64,000 bases of DNA from Musa acuminata AAA Group (taxonomy: Eukaryota; Streptophyta; Magnoliopsida; Zingiberales; Musaceae), in contig NC_088345.1 of assembly GCF_036884655.1 (NCBI RefSeq), forward strand, positions 21,232,501 to 21,296,500. The letters are read 5' to 3'. Shown piece after piece: positions 20,952-33,064 of this stretch. The position numbers and the translations under genes are program-made. How positions within the stretch are numbered: position 1 is the first letter of the stretch; every line of letters starts with the position of its first letter. The notes under the pieces were generated by a model. That model was not told the DNA's origin, made no database searches, and saw only the letters and a program-made list of their open reading frames with translations.

Positions 20952-22535
20952 TTATAGGAAGGGATGATCTTTAGGAACCCATTTGCTTTTGGGTACCTCA
21001 TAAATAGATCTACATTTTCTATCATGTTGCATAGAGTTTATCATGGTTCCTTTAGGAACCCAAATTAATTTGTTTGGACTTATTTTCTTGAATGGACAAC
21101 AATGTGTCTTGTGTCCAGATTTGCAACAAAAGTTGCACTTGGTTTGGTTTTGAACATGTAAGATGGGGCCTTTTACAAAGGTAGTTGGATTTCGGTGAGG
21201 ACTCCTCACAAATCCAATCCCACTTCTTTTGGGAGCATGACCCTTGTTTGTAAGGATCATGTTTAATGACTTGCTACCAACCTCGAATTTCTTCAAGGTG
21301 TCCTTAAGTAGCAAGTTTTCTTTTTGTATAGTTTCTAAATCATGACATTTGATACATGAATTTAAACTATCATGATGTTCGACTTTTAACTTATCAAACT
21401 CACAAGTAAGATTATCATGTACCTTTTTTAGCAACTTGTATTTTCTATTTATAACTTTGCATTCATCAAATAAATCATGGAAGGCATTTAATAATTCATC
21501 GAAAAATAAATCAGCATCTAATAAATCCGTTACCTCCTCTTCGATGGCCATAAAGGCGTAATGAGCAACTTGCTCGGTGTTGGACTCCTCTTCCTCAGAT
21601 GCGCTCGAATCATCCCATGTTGCTTGGAGCGCCTTCTTCTTTGTTGTTCTTTTCTTGACTTGGGGACAATCACTCTTGTAGTGTCCCGGCTTTTTACATT
21701 CGTAGCAGATTACTTGGTCCTTCTTGGGTTCAAGTTTATTTTTCACATCGTTTTTAAACTTGTTTCTTTTGAAGAATTTCTTAAACTTTCTTGTCAAAAG
21801 TGCCAAGTCATCGTCACAATCCTCATCACTTGAGTTTTCTCTCAAGTGGCATTCAGAAGTTTTAAGTGCCATATCCTTCCTGTTCTTTGGAAGGATGTCT
21901 TCTTGCTCTTCATGAGCTTTGCAGGTCATTTCGTAGGTCATTAATGACTCGATTAGTTCTTCAAGAGGGAAATTTCGCAGATCTTTTGCCTCTTGAATGG
22001 CGGTGAATTTAGGATCCCAACTCTTAGGAAGGGATCTTAGTATCTTATTAACAAGCTCAAAATCCGAAAAGCTCTTTCCGAGTCCTTTTAGACCGTTGAC
22101 GACATCCGTGAAACGGGTAAACATGTCGCCAATGGTTTCACTCGGTTTCATTCAGAAAAGTTCAAAAGAATGCAGCAACAGATTGATTTTTGACTCTTTC
22201 ACTCTACTTGTGCCCTCGTGGGTCACTTCAAGTGTGTGCCAAATATCAAAAGCAGTTTCGCAAGTTGAAACACGATTAAACTCGTTTTTATCAAGTGCGC
22301 AAAATAAGGCATTCATAGCCTTTGCATTAAGAGCGAAAGCCTTCTTCTCCAAATCGTTCCAATCGATCATTGGAAGAGAAGATTTTGAAAATCCATTTTC
22401 AACAAGGTTCCACAGTTCAAAATCCATAGAAATAAGAAAGATCCTCATTCGGGTCTTCCAGTAAGTGTAGTCCGTTCCACTGAACATGGGTGGACGTGTA
22501 ATCGAATGCCCCTCTTGGTTTCCGGCGTATGCCAT
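20952..22535 (-). pseudogene. gag: copia gag with one premature stop (C4)
   Basis: Starts at ATG 22535 and is almost identical to C7 gag (527 codons). One in-frame stop (TGA, about codon 128) replaces the CGA arginine of C7, a C-to-T change at a CpG. Downstream the frame stays open to 20952. It retains YWKTRMRIF, the UBN2-type core, knuckle CYECKKPGHYKSDC, the coiled-coil region (about residues 345-440) and a second knuckle CNFCCKSGHKTHCC. The gene ends in TAA rather than TAG. Apart from the stop it would make full gag. Confidence 0.95.
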
Positions 22536-22571
22536 CTCTCTTGGGTTTTAATCCTTTAGAGAGTTAACCTT

Positions 22572-22585
22572 GCTCTGATACCAAT
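22572..22585 (-). promoter_or_regulatory. Primer-binding site of C4
   Basis: GCTCTGATACCAAT beside the LTR; complements initiator Met tRNA. Confidence 0.95.
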
Positions 22586-24908
22586 TGTTAGGATCGAGAG
22601 CACTAAGAGGGGGGGGGTGAATTAGTGCAGCGGAAATCTTACAATAATTTAAAAACCAAAAGCTGCGTTCGTTCAAAAACTATTATGATGCAAAAGCAAA
22701 TTCTCAGTTTGTATCTAAGTGCAGTTTGCGTCTAAGCGCAGATTGCGTTTAAGCGTAGTTTTGCGTCTAAGCGCAGTTTTGCGTCTAAGCGCAGTTTTGC
22801 GTCTAAACTCAGATTTACGTCTAAATGCAGATTTACGTCTAAACGCAGATTTACGTCTAAACGCAGATTTACGTCTAAACGCAGTTTTACGTCTAAACGC
22901 AGATTTACGTCTAAACGCAGTTTTACGTCTAAACGCAGTTTTACGTCTAAACGCAGATTTACGTCTAAACGCAGTTTTACGTCTAGACGCAGATTTACGT
23001 CTAAACTTTGAAACTCGTTTGTATACTCGCAGAAGGCAGTATGCAGTTGAAATCAAGATGTAAACGTGAACTGAAATCTGATGATTGAGCGAGGAAAGCC
23101 GATTTACGTCTGAATGCAGTTTTACGTCTAAATGTTGAAACTCGTTCGTAAAATCGTAGAGGACAGATTGCAGTTATTAATAGGATTAAAATGTAAGCGT
23201 AAACTGCAAAGAAGCTCGTTCGTAAAAGCACGGAAAACAGTTCTGCAGAATCAAACGTAAACGTAAACTGTAATGTATGAAAATACGAATTTACGTCTGA
23301 ATGCAGATTTGGAAGAACAGCACTTAGAACTTGTTCGTGAAAGCGCAGAGAGCAGTAGTGATGAGGGAGGTTTGCAGTAATGATAAAGTGCTCGAAAATA
23401 AACGCAAACCAGAGATTTAGAGTGGTTCGGTCAGCCTTGACCTACTCCACTTTTGGCTTCCTCCACCGATGAGGTTGCCGACGTCAACTAGGTGCCTTCC
23501 TTCAATGGGCGAAGGCCAAACTTCCCTCTTACAATTTCTCTCCTTTTGACAGGCTTAGGAGACAACCTTTACAGACCTTTCTCTCCTCACTTTACAATTG
23601 AAAACTTGAAGAACAGAAGGAGGAGACTTAAAGGCTTTACAACACTTTTGAGCTCTTAGAATCACAGAAAAGATCAAGATTTCGGTGTAGGTCTGTATCT
23701 TTTCAGTGCTGAATGGGTGGGGTATTTATAGGCCCCAACCCAATTCAAAATTCGAGCTCAAAACGATCAAATCGATCAAATCCCAGAATTCTGGGATCAG
23801 GCGGTTGCACCTCTCGACTGGAGAGGTGGCACCGCCTGGCAGAGCTCGAAGACTGAGCTCTGCCGATTGCTTCTCTCTGCCAGAGCTCGAAGACTGAGCT
23901 CGATGGTTGCATCACCTGGCAGAGCTCGAAGACTGAGCTTGGTGATTGCATCACCTGGCAGAGCTCGAAACTGAGCTCGGTGGTTGCATCACCTGGCAGA
24001 GCTCCAAGCTGAGCTCAGGCTGATCCACCTCTCTGCCAGAGCTCGAAGACTGAGCTCGGTGATTGCATCACCTGGCAGAGCTCGAGACTGAGCTCAGGCT
24101 GATGCACCTCTCTGCCAGAGCTCGAAGACTGAGCTCGGTGGTTGCATCGCCTGGCAGAGCTCGAAACTTGAGCTCTGGCGGTGCTACCTCTTGGCAGAGG
24201 AGGTTGCACCGCCCAGTCTAGCTCGAAGACTGAGCTCTGGGCGGTTGCACCTCTCGGCTGGGGCGGTTGCACCTCCCAGCCTCGCAGCCCTGGCGGTTGC
24301 ACCTCTTGGCTGGGGCGGTTGCACCTCCCAACCCCACAGCCCAGGCGGTTGCACCTCCTGGCTGGGGCGGTTGCACCTCCTGGTGCAATCAGGGTCCGAA
24401 TGGTTCACTCCATTCGGCCCACTTTGAATCTTTTCAGGGGCCCAATTGCCCCAAGATTAAGCTAATGGGATCACCTCCCATTTTCATGCTTAATCATCAT
24501 GCTAACTACGATTAACTCTAAGACAACTTCTGCAGCTTTGCTCCGATGCGTCAATCGCTTCTTCCGGCGAGTTTCCTGCCAACTTCCGTCGATCAACCGA
24601 TAACCCTCGGTGATCCTTCTGCGGACATCCGGCATACTCCTGGACTTTGCGACGATCCACTTGGCGAGTTCCGACGAGCTTCGCTTGGCAAGCTTCTGGA
24701 CTTCTCGGATCTGTTCTCTCTGAACCTCCGACGACCGTCCGAACTTCCGTCGAACTCTCGAACTCCCAACGTGATCATGATCTTGACTCCGGCGCAACAC
24801 CTGCTGCTTGTCTTACTCTCATCGTAGTTAATCCTGCACACTTATCTCAACACATAGATTAGATAACAAATGACAATTGACTTCATCATCAAAATCCGAG
24901 ATTCAACA
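22586..24908 (-). repeat. 5' LTR of C4 (2323 bp)
   Basis: Nearly identical to 15261-17529. The minisatellite spans about 22720-23000 with three more 18-bp units; TATA box at 23723-23731 (minus strand); GAGCTC hairpin array about 23800-24240 and GGTGCAACCGCC units to 24390. The outer end ATTCAACA is followed by target copy AAGAA. Confidence 0.95.
22720..23000 (-). repeat. 18-bp minisatellite in C4 right LTR
   Basis: Same unit as 15395-15625 with three extra copies. Frames such as repeated RLNADLRLNAVL or RRKSAFRRKTAF are products of the repeat, not proteins. Confidence 0.95.
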
Positions 24909-24913
24909 AAGAA

Positions 24914-25705
24914 TTCAAGAAAAGGGTGAGGTATTTATAGGCTCCAATGGCTTCTGAATTGGAGCCAAAAAGTGTCACATCCCTGAATTTCGGGGTACTA
25001 ACAGTACCAACGCCATTATTGGGCGGTACTACCACCTACAGACTGACATTGGGTGGTACCACCGCTTAGTCTGGGCGGTATGATCGCTTAATAGCTCGGA
25101 GCTCGAGCTCTGGCGGTACCACTACCTAATAGGGGCGGTACCACTACTAGCAGTATTAACTATCGGCGGTACCACCGCCCAGACCACCTGGGAGACTGGG
25201 TCACTAGGCAGTGCCACCGCCGACCGTGGTTTTAGGTGTTGAATGAGCTATTCAATTAGGCCCAATTCAGCCCTATTAAGGGCTCAATTGACTCCTAACT
25301 GAGTTAGTGGGATTACCTTCCATTCTTAACTCAACTTAAGTTTTAACTACAATATTTATGACATTTAACAATGCATTCTTGTTCCAGTACGTCAATTGTT
25401 CTTCCGATAAGCTTCTGACGATCTTCTGGTGAACTTTCGACGATCTCTCAACAATATTTTGGTGAACTCCCAGCAAGCTCCTAGACTTTACAACAATCTT
25501 CTTGGTTAGTTCCGATGGAACTTCTAACGAACGTTTGATCTTTCGACGAACTCTCAAACTCCCAACGAAGTCTCGATCTTGACTCTAGCACAGTATTTAC
25601 TTTATCTTACTACTATTATAGTTAATCCTGTACACTTTTCTCAACTTATAGATTTGATCACACAATTTACCAATTGCTTTTATCATCAAAATCCAAGATT
25701 CAATA
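24914..25705 (-). repeat. 5' LTR of C3, U3 part
   Basis: Continues the LTR interrupted at 15260. It has a minus-strand TATA (GGTATTTATAGG near 24930), a perfect GGCGGTACCACCGCC palindrome at 25175-25189, and ends ATTCAATA (decayed from ATTCAACA). It is of the shorter type without minisatellite. Confidence 0.9.
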
Positions 25706-26070
25706 GTTTAAAATCGAAAAAGCAATTTTCATTGCGACAAAGATCAATAAGCCATTTATCATAAAAATCATCGTGCATAATTTTAAAATATAAACTTATT
25801 AAGCATGATCATTATGCATCACTACTTTGGGCATGACATCAAAACATAGTTTCAAGTTTTCAAGGTATAACATACACAATTTCAAACTATAAACTCATTA
25901 AGCATGATATCATCAAACATGATTTCATAAAGCATTTTCAATCAAAATCGAAAATCATTAATTTAGATACATATTATTAAAAAAAATATGATTAATCAGT
26001 AGATTTAAATATAATATTTTGTTATATTTTCATAAAACATGCAATTATAATTATCATTTTCAAAATTAGC
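25706..26070 (-). other. AT-rich copia spacer remnant
   Basis: No gene. It resembles the type I 3' spacer (AAGCATGATCATTATGCATCA-like words) on the minus strand and is the DNA into which C3 inserted. Confidence 0.5.
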
Positions 26071-26411
26071 TACGTACGATAAAATCTGATTTCTACGAAA
26101 ATCGTTTCAGAAAGATCTTTAAATTGAAAGCATACAGAAATGTAGTTGATGTAAAGTAAGGAAGGTAGTTTGTAATTAAAATAAATGGCAAAACAGAAAT
26201 ACAAACCGATTTATAGTGGTTCGGTCGTCGTGACCGACATCCATTCCTCTGATTTCTCTTCCGTCGAGGCCACCTGCATTCACTATCGATCTTCCTTTAA
26301 TAGGCAAAGATCAACCTCCTTCTTACACCCCTCTTCTCCTTTTACCAGGTTTAGGAGACAACCCTTACAAGCACACACACTCCTCTCTAAATAGAATTCT
26401 AAAGTTAGATC
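26071..26411 (-). repeat. LTR remnant (R/U5 part), probably 3' LTR of C5
   Basis: Matches 26570-26910 of the C6 LTR (GTGGTTCGGTCGTCGTGACC, CCTTTAATAGG, CCAGGTTTAGGAGACAACCC) but lacks both LTR ends. Its right side runs straight into C5 gag, which implies an internal deletion from gag into the LTR. Confidence 0.75.
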
Positions 26412-26508
26412 TAGAGTCGAAAGTCGTTAAGGCGTAGTTTGCCACCTCACCTTTGTCGGTTTGTTCTTCATCTTCGGATGAACTCGATTTGTTCCAAGCC
26501 ATCTTGAG
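26412..26508 (-). pseudogene. gag: copia gag fragment (C5), left piece
   Basis: Antisense end of a type I gag (AAG-CCG-like start, SSSSEDEE-coding region near 26470). It ends in TTGAG (26504-26508), the target site of C6. The gene resumes at 51455. Confidence 0.8.
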
Positions 26509-28119
26509 TGTTAGGAATAGAGTCGGTACTTAGGGGGGGGGGGGGGTGAATAAGTATAGCGGTAAAATCTACGTCGGTTTGAAAAACTTTCGTATGATAA
26601 AATCTGGTTTCGATGAAAACCATTTCGGAAAGATCTTTAAATTGAAAGCATACAAAAGTGTAGTTGATATAAGGCAAAGAAGGTAGTTTGCAGTTAAGAT
26701 AAATAGCAAAACAGAAATGTAAACCGATTTATAGTGGTTCGGTCGTCGTGACCTACATCCACTCCTCTGATTCCTCTTCCATCGAGGCCACCGGCATCCA
26801 CTATCGATCTTCCTTTAATAGGTGAAGATCAACCTCCTTCTTACACCCCTCTTCTCCTTTCACCAGGCTTAGGAGACAACCCTTAGAAGCACTCACTCCA
26901 CTCTCAAACTATTCTAACATTTAGACTAGAAGATGAGGATTCTCACAAGAGATTCTAACAGCGTTTTTCCCTCTTTAAATTCTTTGTGCTTGTGTAGTTT
27001 AACCAGGGATGAGAGGGGTATTTATCAGCGTCAAGTTGATTCAAATTTGGAGCCTAAAAACATCTTATCCCGAGTTTCCTAGGTTTGGGCGGTACCACCG
27101 CTTGTGCTTGGCGGTACCACCACCAGTGTTAGTCTGACACTGATACTGCATTGGGCAGTACCACCGCTTGGCACTGGGCCATTGAGCAGTACCACCACCT
27201 AAACTGGTGGTACCACCGCCTGACACCCTGCTAGGAGCTATACCACTGCCCAAACTGGTGGTACCACTACTTGACATAGTCTCGAAGACTGTGCCATGAT
27301 GGTGCCATCTCTTGGGTCACAATTTGGGCCTTTCATTGGGCCTAACACAATCCTTACATGGGCCCAATTGGCCCCTAATTAGGTTGGCCCAAATCCAAAC
27401 TCAATTACGTGCTAACTACGGTTCCTATGATATATTCTAAGCTAAACAAGTCCGTAAGTCTAGTTTCTTCTGGCGAACTTCCGACGATCTCTCAGCAATG
27501 TTTTAGCGAAATCTCAGCAAGCTCCTAGACTTCACGACAATCTTCTTGGTGAGTTCCAACAAGCTTCTTTGGTAGGCTCCTAGACTTCTCGGCTAGTTCC
27601 TATAGAACTTTTGACGAACGTTTGGACTTCCGACGAACTCTTGAACTCTCAATGAAATCGCATCCTTGACTCCGGGACTTTATTTTGCTTTATGCCTTGC
27701 TATTGTAGTTAATCCTGCACATGTAAAAACACACTTCGATCTAGATAATTAATACTAAGCATGAGTCATATTGTCCGGCATGTCATTGGTGCATCGACGC
27801 TTCGTCCGATTCTTCGGTGCATCGTCCTCTCTTGCGGCCTATTACCCAATCGGCCAGTTGACTCCGTAACTCCAATATCCTTGGTGTAATATCTGCTCTT
27901 CTTGGCCCGATGCCCGAATCCATGGCCCGAAGCCTTTTGTAGATACGTCGACCGATCCTCTGTCTCAACATCCAATCTTTTGTCATGTTCCACCGGCCCA
28001 ACATGATTCTTCCTACTTTAATTGTCTCATCCTGATCAAAGCATCCTGCGTCACTAAAAATGCAGATCAAATCATAAATACTATCAATTGGTTTCATCAT
28101 CAAAATATGAGATTTAACA
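26509..28119 (-). repeat. 3' LTR of C6 (1611 bp)
   Basis: TGTTAGGAATAG...GATTTAACA. It has a long poly-G run (26534-26547), a decayed TATA at about 27018, GGTACCACCGCC-type palindromes and GTGTTAGTCTGACACT (27090-27260). The U3 start region (27700-28100) matches the U3 start of C8. Confidence 0.9.
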
Positions 28120-28140
28120 ATCTCCCCCTTTTTTATGATG
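28120..28140 (-). promoter_or_regulatory. LTR-proximal polypurine tract of C6
   Basis: ATCTCCCCCTTTTTTATGATG on the plus strand beside the LTR end. Further tracts at about 28170 (decayed) and 28289-28310 (CTCCCCCTTTGTCATCAAC). Confidence 0.85.
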
Positions 28141-30340
28141 ACAACCAATTGATGATAGAGTTAACCTTAACTCCTCCTATTAATATGTCATATTGATAGA
28201 ACCTTGAATTCAAACTGAATTCAAGTCATTGCAAATTTTATCATGAATATTTGTAACACGTCATCATATATAACATGATCATACTTCTCCCCCTTTGTCA
28301 TCAACAAAAAGGAGAAGTTACAACTACCAAGTATTTGGACATAGAAGTTCAAATCATTGCATAATATAATCATGACCTTTAGTTTAATTATTATGCAAGC
28401 TAGCAAATTTAGCAAGTGCTATATCATGTAAGCTATCAAGTTTTAGATATGCAAGGTAGTAAGATAGCAAGTTTACAACATACAAGCTAGCAAAAATTTC
28501 GAAAGCAAATGCAAGATAGCTTTCTTGTTGAAGTGTGTAAGCTAGCAATTCTTGCTTCCTATTGCAATGTGCAAGTTGTAAGTTTTGCTTCTTGAGTTTG
28601 GCAAGATAGTGATGTTCAAGATAGCAAGCTTTTTCTTCTCTTTTGAGAAGTGCCATTTTTGCTTCCTTTACAAAGTGCAAGCTAGCAAAATTTTATAAAA
28701 TTTTAAAACATGCAAGCTAGCAATTTTGAGATGTTCAAAAAGCAACTCTTGCTTCTTGAAATATGCAAGTTCATAAATTTTGCTAGATGTGCAAGTTAGC
28801 ATGTTTTGCCCCTTGAGATTGGCAAGATAACACTTTTGCTTCTTTTAAGATAGCAACTTTTTGCTTCTCTTTAGATCACAAGCTAACAATTCTAGCAAAT
28901 TTTACATCATGTAAGGTAGCAAATTTTTGATGATGTTCAAGATATTAAGTTTTTCTCCTTGCAATATGTAAGCTAGCAAATATTTGCTTCCTTTGCAATA
29001 TTTGAGCTAGCAGTATTTCTCTCCCTTTGTCTGTCAAAAAGAAGGGAAGAATACAATGTTATAATTCTTTTTCCTTTACATCAATTTCTAAATCATGACA
29101 AAGGTAAACAACAAAAATGAATGTCAAAAGATCATATCTCATTTTTAACAAGTTTCTTCTTTTTGTAAATAGAAAGCATGATAAGAAATGATCTTGATTC
29201 AAAAAGAAAACTCAAGTTATAATTCAAGAACTAACAAAAATCATGATTCATTTGACAAAAAGATTGTTGATTTATACATTTAAACCAACATCACTTCAAC
29301 TCATCATGCATAATTTCAAAATGTAAAATCATCAAACATGATACAAACATTTATGTTCAAAACCTTCATCATTACTCTCATGCATGATAATAAAGCATTC
29401 ATGATACCAAACATTAAATTAATATTTTTAATCATTTATCACTTCATGATTGTTGGTACCAAACATTCATCAATAAATCAACATTTTCATCATCTATTTT
29501 CTCTTGAGCAATTGGCAAAAAGAACCATAGGAGAAAAAAAAATATAATATCTTGATTGATGCATAAGAAATCTCTAGTTATAAATCTAAAAAAAAATCAA
29601 GATAAAGCTATTCAAATTCAAATCATCAAATCAAAATCATTTTCAAGAGATTCATAAAAAGGATATAGATAGATTCATTAATCTCTTCTTTTTAGAAAAA
29701 TGGTAAGAAGAAACATAGGAGTTCAAAAACAAGATCTTGATTTATAGAGAAATCTCATATATCAAATATCGAGAAATCAAAATGATGATTAATATAAAAA
29801 ATATCACAAGTTATAATCAAAAGAAAAATCATCATTTATCTTTAAATCATTCAACTTGTTAAATCAACAAAGTCACTTTTAAGATATTCATAAAAATGAT
29901 ACAAATTGATTTATCAAAATCAATTTCATGGTTCACAAATTTTATATCATAAATAGATTCATTATTTTAATTTCAATGATAATATTTTTTTCTTTTTATA
30001 TGTTTCATTTTAAGTGATTGATTTTATATAAGTATGCTCAAATTTTTTATATGAAAGCCATCCAACAAAACTCGAAAAACAATGCAAAATCATCACAATA
30101 CACATAATTGTTTATACCATACAATAAATTAATCACTAGATTTAATTCTAACATTTTATTCATTTATCATAAAATATATAATTTTCATAATCATTTTTAA
30201 AATTACTAGAATGATAAGCATGATCCTAATTTTTTAGCATTTTCATTATATTATTAAACATGTAATTTTTTAAAAAATAATTAAACTAAATTAAAAATAA
30301 CTCATTAAAAGCATCATGTAATTTTGAAATAAATTAAGGG
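28141..30340 (-). other. Type I spacer of C6
   Basis: No protein-coding gene. From 28395 to about 29000 it is packed with CAAGCTAGCAA / AGCAAGTTT words (GCTAGC is self-complementary), as in C8 42300-42860. The rest is AT-rich DNA shared with C0, C2 and C8. Confidence 0.75.
28395..29000 (-). repeat. GCTAGC-word low-complexity block (C6)
   Basis: Dozens of short irregular repeats built on GCAAGCTAGCAA and GCAAGATAGCA. It is not a fixed-period tandem array. The homologous block is conserved in C8 at the same place, next to the GATGACAAAGGGGGAGA tract. Confidence 0.75.
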
Positions 30341-31271
30341 GCTTTCGTTTACCTCATCGTCAAAAGCCGTTAAGGCATAGTTTGCCACCTCGCCTTTGTT
30401 GATTTTCTTCTTGTCTTCGGATGAGCTTGATTCGTCCCATAGTGCTTCCTTCTTCTCGCGTTCATAGCAAGTAGTTGCGTTCTTTTTACTTTAATTCTTT
30501 AACTTTTGTTTCATGAGCTTTTTCAAATTTCATGAGGAGTTCAAGTTCACCATCATTTGAGCTTATACTCGAGTGGTCTTCAATCGTTCTAAGTCCCAAA
30601 TCCTTCTTATTCTTTGGAAGGTTGTTCTTGAGTTCTTCAAGTGTATTGCACGTCAATTCATAGGTCATCAAAGACCCAATTAGTTCTTCAATCGAAAAAT
30701 GATTCAAATCTTTTGATTCTTGTATTGCCGTTACTTTCGAATCTCAATTTTTAGAAAGTGATCGTAAAATCTTGTTAACGAGTTCAAAATTCGAAAAGCT
30801 TTTACCAAGTCCTTTTAGACTATTGATGATATCCGTAAAATGGGTGTACATGTTCCAATTGTCCCTCTTGGTTCCATACGAAACAACTCAAAATCATGCA
30901 TCAAAAAGTTAATATTCGAATCTTTAACTTTGCTAGTGCTTTCATGTGTGATTTCAAAAGTATGCCAAATGTCAAAGACTGTTTCGTAAGTAAAAGCCCG
31001 ATTAATCTCATTTTTGTCTAAGGCACAAAATATAGCATTCATAGCTCTAGCATTTAAGGAAAAAAGGTTTCTTCTCCAAATCATTCTCCAAATCATTCCA
31101 TTCTTTCATTGGAGTAGAAGACTGAAATCTGTTTTCAATGATATTCCATAAGTTTAAATCCAATGAAAGCAAGAAAACTCTCATTCGAGTTTTCCAATAT
31201 GTGTAGTTTGTCCCATTGAACAAGGGAGGACGAATGAGAGAGTAACCCTCTTGAAAGCCGAAAAGAGTCAT
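30341..31271 (-). pseudogene. gag: Short copia gag (C6)
   Basis: ATG at 31271. It encodes FQEGYSLIRPPLFNGTNY, YWKTRMRVFL, NAIFCALDKNEINR and LIGSLMTYEL, matching C8 gag. Frameshifts near 31070 and 30810 and further changes break it. It ends in the same acidic serine-rich tail as C8 gag (about 30440-30340) with no CCHC knuckle. Confidence 0.85.
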
Positions 31272-31306
31272 TTCTCTTGGGTATTAAACCAAATGAGAAA
31301 TACAAG

Positions 31307-31320
31307 GCTCTGATACCAAT
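31307..31320 (-). promoter_or_regulatory. Primer-binding site of C6
   Basis: GCTCTGATACCAAT beside LTR start TGTTAGGAAC; initiator Met tRNA complement. Confidence 0.9.
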
Positions 31321-32546
31321 TGTTAGGAACATAGTTGGCACTAAGAGAGGGCGGTAAATTAGTGCAATAGTAAAAACTACGTCAGTTTGAAAAAACCTTC
31401 GTACGATAAAATCTGGTTTCAATGAAAACCATTTCGGAAAGATCTTTAAATTGAAAGCATATGGAAGTGTTGTTGATGTAAAGCAAGGAAGGTAATTTGC
31501 AGTTAAGATAAATAGCAAAACAGAAATGAAAACCGATTTATAGTGGTTCGGTCGTCGTGACCTACATTCACTCCTCCGATTCCTCTTCCGTCAAGGTCAC
31601 CGGCATCCACTATCGATCTTCCTTTAATAGGTGAAGATCAATCTCCTTCTTACACCCCTCTTCTCCTTTTATCGGGTTTAGGAGATAACCCTTGCAAGCA
31701 CTCACTCCTCTCTCAAACTATTCTAACACTTCAACTAGAAGAGGAGGATTCTCACAAGAGATTCTACCATCATTTTTTCCTCTTTAAATTCTTTGCACTT
31801 ATGTAGTTTAACCAAGGATGAGAGGGGTATTTATAGGTCTCAAGTTGATTCAAACTTGGAGCCTAAAAACATCTTATCCCGGGTTTCCTGTGTTTGGGCG
31901 ATACCACCACCTATGCTGGACAGTACCACCGCCAGTGTTAGTCTGACACTAACATTGCACTGGGCGGTACCACCGCCTGGCATTGGGCCACTAGGCGGTA
32001 CCACCACCCAGACTAGCGGTACCACCACCTGACACCCTGCTAGGGGTGGTACCACCACTCAAACTTGCGGTACCACCACTTGACACATTCTTGAAGACTA
32101 TGCCATGACGGTGTCATCTCTTGCGTCACTGTTTGGGCCTTTCATTGGGCCCAACATAGTCCTTATATGGGCCCAACTAGCCCTTAATTGGGTTGGCCCA
32201 AATCCAAACTTAATTATGTGCTAACTACGATTCCTAAGACATATTCTAATCTAAATAAGTATGTAAGTCTAGTTTCTTCCGGTAAGCTTCCGGTGATCTT
32301 TCGGTGAACTTCTGACGATCTCTCTGTAATGTTCTAGTGGACTCCTAGCAAGCTCCTAGACTTCACGATGATCTTCTTGGTGATTTCCGATAAGCTTCTT
32401 TGGCAAGCTCTTAGACTTCTCGGTTGGTTCCTACAGAACTTTCGATGAACGTCTGAACTTCCAACGAACTCTCGAACTCCCAACGAAATCGTGTCCTTGA
32501 CTCGGGGACTTCTTTTTACTTTATGTCTTGCTATCGTAGTTAATCA
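31321..32546 (-). repeat. 5' LTR of C6, first part
   Basis: TGTTAGGAACATAG start; poly-G largely lost; TATA GGTATTTATAGG near 31829; perfect GGCGGTACCACCGCC at 31963-31977. Interrupted by C7 after AATCA (32542-32546) and continued at 51051. Confidence 0.9.
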
Positions 32547-33064
32547 TGTTGAATCTCGGATTTTGATGATGAAGTCAATTGTCATTTGTTATCTAATCTA
32601 TGTGTTGAGATAAGTGTGCAGGATTAACTACGATGAGAGTAAGACAAGCAGCAGGAGTTGCGCCGGAGTCAAGATCATGATCACGTTGGGAGTTCGAGAG
32701 TTCGACGGAAGTTCGGACGGTCGTCGGAGGTTCAGAGAGAAGAGATCCGAGAAGTCCAGAAGCTTGCCAAGCGAAGCTCGTCGGAACTCGCCAAGTGGAT
32801 CGTCGCAAAGTCCAGGAGTATGCCGGATGTCCATAGAAGGATCACCGAGGGTTATCGGTTGATCGATGGAAGTTGGCAGGAAACTCGCCGGAAGAAGCGA
32901 TTGACGCATCGGAGCAAAGCTGCAGAAGTTGTCTTAGAGTTAATCGTAGTTAGCATGATGATTAAGCATGAAAATGGGAGGTGATCCCATTAGCTTAATC
33001 CTGGGGCAATTGGGCCCCTGAAAAGATTCAAAGTGGGCCGAATGGAGTGAACCATTCGGACCCT

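Larger units (their letters stand above)
15261..24908 (-). mobile_element. C4: complete type II non-autonomous copia, 9648 bp, TSD AAGAA
   Basis: Two nearly identical LTRs (right, 5': 24908-22586; left, 3': 17529-15261) bound a 5056-bp interior with a primer-binding site, gag with one stop, an accessory ORF, the last ~60 codons of RNase H and three polypurine tracts. AAGAA flanks both ends (15256-15260, 24909-24913). Protease, integrase and RT are absent. Mobilisation would need enzymes from an autonomous relative such as C7, whose LTR and gag are nearly the same. Confidence 0.95.
13690..25705 (-). mobile_element. C3: truncated copia, split by C4
   Basis: From right to left: LTR (25705-24914, then 15260-14816 after the C4 insertion), primer-binding site, gag (14766-13690). 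The element breaks off inside gag at 13690, joined to the C2 LTR fragment. The two LTR halves join cleanly across C4 when one AAGAA copy is removed. Confidence 0.85.

Noticed and set aside
20952..24908. C4 as merely an internally deleted C7
   Set aside because: The space of pol is filled by a separate ORF and leader found also in the older C2, so it is a replacement shared by descent.
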